Assembly: GCA_035604475.1 (NCBI GenBank)
Contig: DATNIJ010000266.1
Location: forward strand, 1 to 5,469
Reading direction: 5' to 3'
Length of the DNA stretch: 5,469 nt
Source: DASPPM01 sp035604475
Lineage (GTDB): Bacteria; Pseudomonadota; Alphaproteobacteria; JACZXZ01
The translations under genes and the position numbers were made by a program. The notes under the pieces are model-generated. The model was not told the origin of the DNA and searched no databases. It worked only from the letters and a program-made list of their open reading frames with translations. Of the stretch, positions 1 through 4,853 are shown in pieces. The stretch's first letter is position 1, and every line of letters begins with the position of its first letter.

Positions 1-1225
1 CCTGCTCGCTCTGCAGCACGATACCGTCCGCGAGATGCACGATGACCTGGTCGTAGACCGAGCCGCCGAGCGATTCCGTGTCATAATTCTCGTTAGGCTC
101 AAGGAAGACGCGCGTCATCAGCTCCTGCACGTCGCGGCGCCTGACGAAGTCGTCGGTCAGCTCCGCGAGGCCCACCCTACGGGCGATCACCGCCGCCGCC
201 ATGGCGAACTCCATGCTGAACTTCGCGGCAAGCCCGGTCGAGGGCCGGTGGTTGCGCAGGATCGTCGCGTGGGTCTTGCTCAGCGAGACCGTGATGCGCT
301 TGATCCTCTCGGGCTCGAGCGGACGGGCCGCTACGAGATCGAGCATGGCATCGAGGGCGCGGTGGGTGCAGTAGCAGCAGGGATATTTCTTGATGCTGAG
401 CCCCTCCTCCACGATGCGCCAGGCCTGGCCGAGGCCGCGCGGCGGCGATTCGCGGTCGACGCGTCCCTTGGGCGACACCGCGGCGAGGAAGCCCTGGGGA
501 TGCTCGAGCGCATCCGCGGACGCGGTAAAGCCGGCAGCTGCAAGCCGTGCCGAGATGATGCCCGCATGCGCGGCGCGGCCGGCGTGGAACGGCTTCGTCA
601 TGGTGCCGAAATTGGCCATGATCCCGCTCGCCTGCGAGGCGCCGAGCCCGATCGCGTGGACGGCACTCGCGGCATCGAGCTTCCTGAGGGCCGCGGCCGC
701 CGCCGCCGCCCCGATCGCACCGAAAATGCCGGTCGGGTGCCAGCCCTTCTCGTGATGATGGTCGGGCTCGCGGCTCACCAGCTCCGCCCACACCTCGTAG
801 CCCGCCACATAGGCCGTGATGAGATCGCGCCCGGAGGAGCCGAGCGCCTCGCCCTCGGCGAGGAGGGCGGGCACCAGCACGGTGCTTGGATGGCCGCGCA
901 ACGCCACGTCGTCAAGGTCGAGCGCATGGCCGGCGACCCCGTTGATCCAGGCGACGTCCGGGGCCGGGCCCCGCTCTTGGCCGAGATAGAGGGAGGCCTC
1001 GCCGCTGCCCCCACCGATGCCGAGGACCCGGCGCATGAGCTTGGGTGCTGCCTCGACGCTGCCGGCGATCATGGTGCCGATGCAATCGGTGAAGCCGGTG
1101 CGCGCCGTGCGCACCGCGTCCGCCGGCAAATCCTGATACGCGACGCCCGCGACGAACTCGCCGGCCGCGCGGGTGAGCGAGCGCACTTGCGGCTCGCTCG
1201 CCACCTTGGTGCTGCGCCGGGCCAT
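1..1225 (-). CDS. MmgE/PrpD family protein (2-methylcitrate dehydratase-like), C-terminus cut by window edge
   Basis: I read 408 residues in one uninterrupted minus-strand frame from the ATG at 1225; the end lies beyond base 1. Family members are usually about 450-500 residues, so roughly 40-90 are missing. Family landmarks in order: NGVAGHALDLDD (95-106), GHPSTVLVPALLA (111-123), KGWHPTGIFGAIGAAAA (from 160) running into a seven-alanine stretch, TKPFHAGRAAHAG (210-222), IKKYPCCYCTH (278-288) and AAKFSMEFAMA (333-343). PrpD dehydrates 2-methylcitrate in propionate catabolism. Other members have different or unknown substrates, and some, such as cis-aconitate decarboxylase, are decarboxylases, so the reaction here is only 'dehydratase-like'. 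No signal peptide is seen, so it is probably cytoplasmic. The start follows the stop of the upstream lyase after one base (TGA-G-ATG), which implies translational coupling and a shared pathway. No prpB, prpC or prpR is visible, so propionate catabolism is not supported. The family call is firm; the substrate is unknown. Confidence 0.93.
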   Translation of the reverse strand, partial: MARRSTKVASEPQVRSLTRAAGEFVAGVAYQDLPADAVRTARTGFTDCIGTMIAGSVEAAPKLMRRVLGIGGGSGEASLYLGQERGPAPDVAWINGVAGHALDLDDVALRGHPSTVLVPALLAEGEALGSSGRDLITAYVAGYEVWAELVSREPDHHHEKGWHPTGIFGAIGAAAAAAALRKLDAASAVHAIGLGASQASGIMANFGTMTKPFHAGRAAHAGIISARLAAAGFTASADALEHPQGFLAAVSPKGRVDRESPPRGLGQAWRIVEEGLSIKKYPCCYCTHRALDAMLDLVAARPLEPERIKRITVSLSKTHATILRNHRPSTGLAAKFSMEFAMAAAVIARRVGLAELTDDFVRRRDVQELMTRVFLEPNENYDTESLGGSVYDQVIVHLADGIVLQSEQ

Positions 1226-1226
1226 C

Positions 1227-2189
1227 TCAGTGCACTCCCGCCGCCGTGCGCAGGCGTTTCAGGCTGCCTCCCTTCATCACCGAGCCCGGCAGCGGGTGGC
1301 CGACGATGTCCTCGGCGAGCCGCGCCGTCTCGATGAGCTTCTCGAGGTCGACGCCGGTCTCGATCCCCATCTCGTCGCACATGAAGACGAGGTCCTCCGT
1401 GCACACGTTGCCCGCGGCCCCGGCATGCGCCGCGAAGGGGCAGCCGCCGAGACCGGCGACCGCGGCATCGAAGCTCGCCACCCCCATCTCGAGGCCGGCA
1501 TAGGCATTCGCGATGCCCATGCCGCGCGTGTCATGGAGGTGGAGATTGATCCTCAACTCGGGGAAGCGCTCGCGCACGGCCCCCACCACGCGCTTGATCG
1601 ACGCCGGCGTCGCCCAGGCCATGGTGTCGGCAAGGGAGATGGTCTTGATCTTGATCTGGTGCTGCTCGGCGATCTCCAGCATCTCCTGGATGATCTCGAG
1701 GAGGGTAGTGACGGCGATGTCGCCCTCGAAATTGCAGCCGAAGGCCGCCATGATCGAGCCGCGGTCGACCGGAACGCCGTGCTCCTTGTACATGCCGACA
1801 ATGCTGTGCTGGGCTTGGACGTTCTCCGCAAGCGTGCGGTTCTGGTTGCGCTTGAGGAACTTCTCGGACGCGGTGAGCGACAATGAGCCCTCGATGTCGA
1901 GGCGCTTGGTGGCGAGCGCCCTAACGAGGCCCTTCTCGTTGAGCCAGAGGGCGGTATAGCGCACCCCCGGCTTCCTCTTGAACCCCGCGACCACCTCCTC
2001 GGCATCGGCCATTTGCGGCACCGCCTTGGGGCTCACGAAGGAAACCACCTGAATCTGCTTGAGGCCCGTCTCGGAGAGCGCGTCGATCAGCTCGACCTTG
2101 CGCGCCGTCGAAATCGGCCCCTTCTCGATCTGGAAGCCCTCGCGCGGGCCCTCCTCGTTGATCCGCACGCTCTTCGGAAGATCCGACAT
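1227..2189 (-). CDS. HMG-CoA lyase-like aldolase (HMGL-like TIM barrel), divergent subfamily
   Basis: The protein has 320 residues, close to the roughly 300 usual for bacterial HMG-CoA lyases. These enzymes cleave 3-hydroxy-3-methylglutaryl-CoA, or a related 3-hydroxyacyl-CoA, to acetyl-CoA and a keto product using a divalent metal. Visible landmarks: NEEGPREGFQ (11-20), SFVSPKAVPQMAD (50-62), LTASEKF (105-111), AFGCNFEGD (149-157), SLADTMAWATP (185-195), the metal-ligand pair HLHDT (H217, H219), and GLGGCPFA (246-253) with C250 matching the catalytic cysteine and N261 the distal ligand. Several positions differ from the classical enzyme: R16-E17 instead of Arg-Asp, Q47 in place of the Glu before TSFVS, ADTMAWATP instead of GDTIGVGTP, and about two extra residues between C250 and N261. 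It is probably a related lyase on another acyl-CoA. An in-frame ATG at 2234 would add 15 residues, but the start at 2189 has the ribosome site and begins just before the conserved core. It is the first gene of the minus-strand pair. Confidence 0.88.
   Translation of the reverse strand: MSDLPKSVRINEEGPREGFQIEKGPISTARKVELIDALSETGLKQIQVVSFVSPKAVPQMADAEEVVAGFKRKPGVRYTALWLNEKGLVRALATKRLDIEGSLSLTASEKFLKRNQNRTLAENVQAQHSIVGMYKEHGVPVDRGSIMAAFGCNFEGDIAVTTLLEIIQEMLEIAEQHQIKIKTISLADTMAWATPASIKRVVGAVRERFPELRINLHLHDTRGMGIANAYAGLEMGVASFDAAVAGLGGCPFAAHAGAAGNVCTEDLVFMCDEMGIETGVDLEKLIETARLAEDIVGHPLPGSVMKGGSLKRLRTAAGVH
1235..1239 (-). promoter_or_regulatory. Ribosome binding site of the MmgE/PrpD gene, inside the upstream gene
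   Basis: GGGAG on the minus strand lies 9 bases before the ATG at 1225, within the last codons of the upstream HMG-CoA-lyase-like gene. With the TGA-G-ATG junction it supports this start and coupled translation of the two genes. Confidence 0.6.
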
Positions 2190-2197
2190 GGCCGCTG

Positions 2198-2203
2198 TCC
2201 TTT
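2198..2203 (-). promoter_or_regulatory. Ribosome binding site that fixes the HMGL-like start
   Basis: AAAGGA on the minus strand, 8 bases before the ATG at 2189. It favours that start over the in-frame ATG at 2234, which would extend the protein by 15 residues lying outside the conserved family core. Confidence 0.65.
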
Positions 2204-2234
2204 CCCGGACGCCCTCCAAGGGGCTGAGAGGCAA

Positions 2235-2259
2235 CTCGAGAAAGCATCTTTGTCTCGAG
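2235..2259. promoter_or_regulatory. Inverted repeat in the divergent spacer (possible operator or 5' leader hairpin)
   Basis: CTCGAGA (2235-2241) and its exact complement TCTCGAG (2253-2259) flank an 11-base centre that includes most of the short palindrome AAAGCATCTTT (2241-2251). Because CTCGAG is itself a palindrome, the two boxes also read as direct repeats 19 bases apart, nearly two helical turns. It lies 46-70 bases upstream of the HMGL-like start. It could bind a regulator or form a leader hairpin; no function is proven. Confidence 0.4.
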
Positions 2260-2277
2260 ACCCCGTGAGTGCAAGAT

Positions 2278-2292
2278 GATTATGCCATAATC
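2278..2292. promoter_or_regulatory. 15-bp perfect palindrome in the divergent spacer, candidate operator
   Basis: GATTATG-C-CATAATC has 7-bp arms around a single central base, and it is markedly AT-rich in a GC-rich region. It ends 21 bases before the lyase ATG at 2314 and lies 89 bases upstream of the HMGL-like start. The T-N11-A arrangement within it fits LysR-type sites and its size also fits GntR-type sites, but no regulator gene is in the window. CATAAT (2286-2291) could alternatively serve as a plus-strand -10 box, although no good -35 sits at the right distance. Confidence 0.42.
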
Positions 2293-2299
2293 CAATGAC

Positions 2300-2305
2300 G
2301 GGGAG
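2300..2305 (+). promoter_or_regulatory. Ribosome binding site of the lyase gene
   Basis: GGGGAG with 8 bases to the ATG at 2314. It supports that start, which leaves a normal N-terminal region before the first conserved helix. Confidence 0.6.
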
Positions 2306-2313
2306 ACCGCACG

Positions 2314-3669
2314 ATGCCCGCCACGACCCTCGATTCCGCGATCTTCCGGGATATTTTCTCGACCGCGGCAATGCGCCGCATCTTCTCGGACGAGTACCGG
2401 GTCCAGTGCTACCTTGATTTCGAGGCGGCACTCGCCCGCGTCCAGGCCCGCCTCGGCATCATTCCCGAGCGCGCGACCGCGGAGATCGTGCGGCACTGCA
2501 AAGTCGAGAACATCGATCTCGTCAAGCTCAAGGCCCAGACCGAGCGGATCGGCTACCCCATCCTCGGCGTCGTGCAGCAGCTCGTCGCGCTTTCCGCCGA
2601 CGGCTTGGGCGAGTATTGCCATTGGGGGGCGACGACGCAGGACGTAACCGACACGGCGGCGGTCCTCCAGCTGCGCGCGGCACTCGAGCTCGTCGAGCAG
2701 GACCTCGCCGCGATCTCGGCGGCCCTCGCCGGGCTCGCCAAGCGGCACCGCTTGACCCCCATGGCCGGGCGCAGCAACCTGCAGCAGGCCGTCCCCATCA
2801 CCTTCGGCTACAAGATCGCGACGCTGTTGGCGGCAATCCAGCGTCATCGCGCGCGCTTGGCCGAGCTGCGCCCGCGCTTGCTCGTGGGCGAGCTCGGTGG
2901 GGCGGCCGGAACGCTCGCCTCGCTCGGCGTCGACGGGCTCAAGGTGCAGGCGGCCCTCATGACCGAGCTCGGCTTGGGGCAGCCCGTGATCGCCTGGCAC
3001 ACCGTGCGCGACGGTTTCGCCGAGGTTGCCTGCTTCCTGGGCCTGGTGACGGGAACACTCGGCAAGCTGGCGACCGACGTCAAGCTCCTGATGCAGACGG
3101 AGGTCGCGGAGGTCTTTGAGCCGTTCCAGGAGGGTCGCGGCTCGAGCAGCACCATGCCGCAGAAGCGCAATCCGATCTCCTGCCTCTACATACACGCGAC
3201 CGCAGCACTGGTGCGCCAGAACGTAGGCGCCATGCTCGAGGCCATGGTGGCCGACCACGAGCGCTCGACCGGTCCCTGGGAGATCGAATGGATAGCGCTT
3301 CCGGACATCTTCCTCCTCGCCTCGGGTGCGCTCGCACAGAGCCGCACCCTTGCGGCCGGCCTCGAGGTCGATGCCGCGCGCATGCGGGACAATCTCGAGC
3401 TCACCCGAGGCCTCGTCGTCTCGGAGGCGGTGATGATGGGGTTGGCGCCGCATCTCGGCCGCCAGCGCGCCCACGACCTCGTCTACGACATCTGCCGCGC
3501 AGTGGTGAAGAGCGGGAAGCCGCTCCTCGACCTCCTTGCCGCGGACAAGGAGATTTCCCACCACATGACGCGCGCCGAGCTCGCCGAGCTCGCGGATCCG
3601 GCGAATTATCTCGGCCTCGCCGGCGAGATGGTCGACCGGGTGCTTGCCTTGGAGCCGGCGCCGCAGTGA
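2314..3669 (+). CDS. Fumarase/aspartase-superfamily lyase, 3-carboxy-cis,cis-muconate cycloisomerase-like / adenylosuccinate lyase family
   Basis: The 451 residues match the length of 3-carboxymuconate cycloisomerases (about 450). Superfamily enzymes catalyse anti or syn 1,2-eliminations or additions that release or use a dicarboxylate such as fumarate, usually as cytoplasmic tetramers. The three conserved regions are present: HWGATTQDVTDTA (103-115), GRSNLQQAVPITFG (152-165) and the signature GSSSTMPQKRNP (276-287), whose serine loop holds the catalytic base. ERSTGPWEIEW (316-326) corresponds to the ERAAGAWHAEW-type segment of cycloisomerases. At 152-157 the THxQ histidine typical of adenylosuccinate lyase and fumarase is absent (SNLQ), which favours the cycloisomerase branch. 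A purB role is unlikely. A true pcaB role is also doubtful: no protocatechuate genes adjoin it and the W-H-x-E-W histidine is replaced by E323. It is the first plus-strand gene and shares the 2190-2313 spacer with the divergent HMGL-like gene. The substrate is unknown. Confidence 0.88.
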   Translation: MPATTLDSAIFRDIFSTAAMRRIFSDEYRVQCYLDFEAALARVQARLGIIPERATAEIVRHCKVENIDLVKLKAQTERIGYPILGVVQQLVALSADGLGEYCHWGATTQDVTDTAAVLQLRAALELVEQDLAAISAALAGLAKRHRLTPMAGRSNLQQAVPITFGYKIATLLAAIQRHRARLAELRPRLLVGELGGAAGTLASLGVDGLKVQAALMTELGLGQPVIAWHTVRDGFAEVACFLGLVTGTLGKLATDVKLLMQTEVAEVFEPFQEGRGSSSTMPQKRNPISCLYIHATAALVRQNVGAMLEAMVADHERSTGPWEIEWIALPDIFLLASGALAQSRTLAAGLEVDAARMRDNLELTRGLVVSEAVMMGLAPHLGRQRAHDLVYDICRAVVKSGKPLLDLLAADKEISHHMTRAELAELADPANYLGLAGEMVDRVLALEPAPQ

Positions 3670-3712
3670 AGACACTGCAATTGCATTTAGCGCTTCCCCG
3701 AGGTGCGTCTTT

Positions 3713-3798
3713 ACCGGCGAAAGCCGGTATCCATGCAGCGAGGCCACGCAACCCACAGGGTGCTCGCTCGACGATGGGTCCCGGCTTTCGCCGGGACC
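3713..3798. repeat. REP-like palindromic intergenic repeat with three hairpins
   Basis: An outer inverted repeat pairs 3713-3734 with 3774-3795 (19 of 22 positions complementary). Each arm is itself a hairpin. The left is ACCGGC-GAAA-GCCGGT (3713-3728). The right is GGTCCCGGC-TTTC-GCCGGGACC (3777-3798), a perfect 9-bp stem. Between them lie AGCGAG/CTCGCT (3737-3742 and 3763-3768) and a small ACCC-ACA-GGGT hairpin (3751-3761), so one strand could fold as a cloverleaf. Elements with CCGGCGAAAGCCGG cores are common between genes of GC-rich proteobacteria, from general knowledge. No T-tract follows, so it is not a classical intrinsic terminator, though it may stabilise the 3' end of the lyase transcript. 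Confidence 0.75.
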
Positions 3799-3849
3799 TG
3801 GGATTATCGTATTCATGAGTCTTCAATTCTGATTGCCGTGGCATTGAGG

Positions 3850-3854
3850 GGAGG
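3850..3854 (+). promoter_or_regulatory. Strong ribosome binding site of the hydrolase gene
   Basis: GGAGG, within AGGGGAGGT, lies 6 bases before the ATG at 3861. It is the closest match to consensus in the window and suggests efficient translation of the hydrolase. Confidence 0.7.
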
Positions 3855-3860
3855 TGGCTC

Positions 3861-4742
3861 ATGTTCGAAGGCTTCGCACGAACGGAGATCGAGACCAGCG
3901 GCGCCCGCATCCACTTCCGCCATGGCGGCAAAGGCCCGCCGCTCTTGCTGTTGCACGGCAATCCCTTGAGCCACGTCTCCTGGCACAAGATCGCGAACCG
4001 CCTGGCGGAACGCTTTCACGTCGTCGCCGCCGACCTGCGCGGATACGGCGACAGCTCGGCCCCGGAGCCCGGTGCGAACCACATCAACTATTCCTTCCGG
4101 GCGATGGCCGGGGATCAGGTCGAGGTCATGGCGGCCCTCGGCCACGAACGCTTTTTCGTGGCCGGCCACGATCGGGGCGCGCGCACGGCGCACCGCATGT
4201 GCCTCGACCATCCGGAGCGCGTCCTCAAGGCTGCCCTCATCGACATCCTTCCCAGCCACTACATTTGGACCCACACCTCGAAGGAGTGGGCGCTCAAGTC
4301 ATGGCATTGGCCCTTTATGGCGCAGCCCTTCGACTTTCCGGAGCGCATGATGGCCGCGGTGCCGGCAGAATGGTACATGGAGAAGAAACTCTCCAAATCC
4401 GGCATCGGCCTCAGGCCCTTCACGCCGGAGGCCTTCGCCGAATATGTGCGTTGCTTCACCTGGAAGACGATCCGCGGCTCCTGCGAGGACTATCGCGCCT
4501 GCGTCACCTGCGATCTCGAGATGGACCAGGCCGATCTCGAGAGCGGGCGAAAGATGGCGATGCCCGCGCTGGCGATTTGGGGCAGCGAGAGCCATACCGG
4601 CTCGGTCCACGGCGATCTCCTGCCGATCTGGCGTCAATACGCAAGCCACGTCACGGGTGGCCCCATCGCATGCGGGCACTATGTGCCCGAGGACGCCCCT
4701 GAGGCGACCTACGAGTGGCTCGTGCGTTTCTTCGGTGACTAG
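3861..4742 (+). CDS. Alpha/beta hydrolase, haloacetate (fluoroacetate) dehalogenase-like
   Basis: The 293 residues are close to the roughly 300 of fluoroacetate dehalogenases, which hydrolyse a 2-haloacetate to glycolate and halide through an aspartyl ester. The oxyanion motif HGNP is at 32-35 and DLRGYGDSSAP at 58-68. The nucleophile elbow is GHDRGAR (102-108), with nucleophile D104 and carboxylate-binding R105 and R108. D128 (LIDILP) is the triad acid, 24 residues after the nucleophile as in the characterised enzyme (Asp110/Asp134). Halide-pocket residues H149-W150 and probably Y211 are present, and H273 (CGHYVPE) is the triad base. No signal peptide is seen, so it is probably cytoplasmic. 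Family membership and complete catalytic equipment are read from sequence; activity on fluoroacetate is inferred, because many close relatives act only on other haloacids or have other roles. A strong ribosome site precedes the start. The gene sits between two different palindromic repeats, 191 bp after the lyase and 111 bp before the dehydrogenase. Confidence 0.87.
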   Translation: MFEGFARTEIETSGARIHFRHGGKGPPLLLLHGNPLSHVSWHKIANRLAERFHVVAADLRGYGDSSAPEPGANHINYSFRAMAGDQVEVMAALGHERFFVAGHDRGARTAHRMCLDHPERVLKAALIDILPSHYIWTHTSKEWALKSWHWPFMAQPFDFPERMMAAVPAEWYMEKKLSKSGIGLRPFTPEAFAEYVRCFTWKTIRGSCEDYRACVTCDLEMDQADLESGRKMAMPALAIWGSESHTGSVHGDLLPIWRQYASHVTGGPIACGHYVPEDAPEATYEWLVRFFGD

Positions 4743-4749
4743 TCTCTCT

Positions 4750-4832
4750 GTCATTGCGAGTCGAAGGCGAAGCAATCCAGGCTGCTCGTGTCATCCTGGA
4801 TTGCTTCGTCGGCTGCGCCTCCTCGCAATGAC
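4750..4832. repeat. 83-bp palindromic intergenic repeat (TCATTGCGAG/GAAGCAATCCAGG type)
   Basis: Outer arms GTCATTGCGAG (4750-4760) and CTCGCAATGAC (4822-4832) are exact complements (11 bp). Inner arms GAAGCAATCCAGG (4769-4781) and CCTGGATTGCTTC (4795-4807) are also exact (13 bp) around a 13-base loop. The inter-arm segments differ, 8 bases on the left against 14 on the right, as if one side lost six bases. This type of element is widely dispersed in alphaproteobacterial genomes (recalled, not searched). It begins 8 bases after the hydrolase stop and ends 21 bases before the next ATG, so any read-through transcript would carry a long hairpin here. There is no T-tract. Confidence 0.82.
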
Positions 4833-4839
4833 CGTTCAC

Positions 4840-4845
4840 AAGGGA
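4840..4845 (+). promoter_or_regulatory. Ribosome binding site of the dehydrogenase gene
   Basis: AAGGGA lies 8 bases before the ATG at 4854, just outside the right arm of the palindromic repeat. It supports the chosen start, which places GDGIGPE at the usual distance from the N-terminus. Confidence 0.55.
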
Positions 4846-4853
4846 TATACGCT

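Noticed and set aside
35..1336. Long plus-strand open frame of 433 codons opposite the MmgE/PrpD gene
   Set aside because: Its translation is Arg/Ala/Gly-rich with no recognisable motif, while the opposite strand reads a clean PrpD family protein. It is a GC-driven shadow frame.
1..2189. Reading the HMGL-PrpD pair as a propionate (prp) or leucine (liu) operon
   Set aside because: Neither prpB/prpC nor isovaleryl-CoA dehydrogenase or methylcrotonyl-CoA carboxylase genes are visible, and the HMGL-like active site is not classical.
2190..2234. Earlier ATG at 2234 for the HMGL-like gene
   Set aside because: The extra 15 residues lie outside the family core, and the AAAGGA ribosome site fits the ATG at 2189 instead.
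2251..2274. Minus-strand sigma-70 promoter (TTGCAC, 17 bases, AAAGAT) for the HMGL-like operon
   Set aside because: The -10 matches the consensus at only three of six positions, which is too weak to annotate. It is noted only as a possibility in the spacer.
2314..3669. Naming the lyase purB or pcaB
   Set aside because: The conserved-region residues differ from both, and no purine or protocatechuate genes are adjacent, so a symbol would overstate the evidence.
3777..3798. 9-bp perfect hairpin as an intrinsic terminator of the lyase gene
   Set aside because: It is not followed by a run of T, and it belongs to a larger symmetric repeat. Termination there cannot be claimed.
1921..3816. Minus-strand open frame of 631 codons spanning the lyase, the divergent spacer and part of the HMGL-like gene
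   Set aside because: It overlaps two genes with clear family motifs and crosses their promoter region. Its own translation shows no domain; it exists because stop codons are rare at this GC content.
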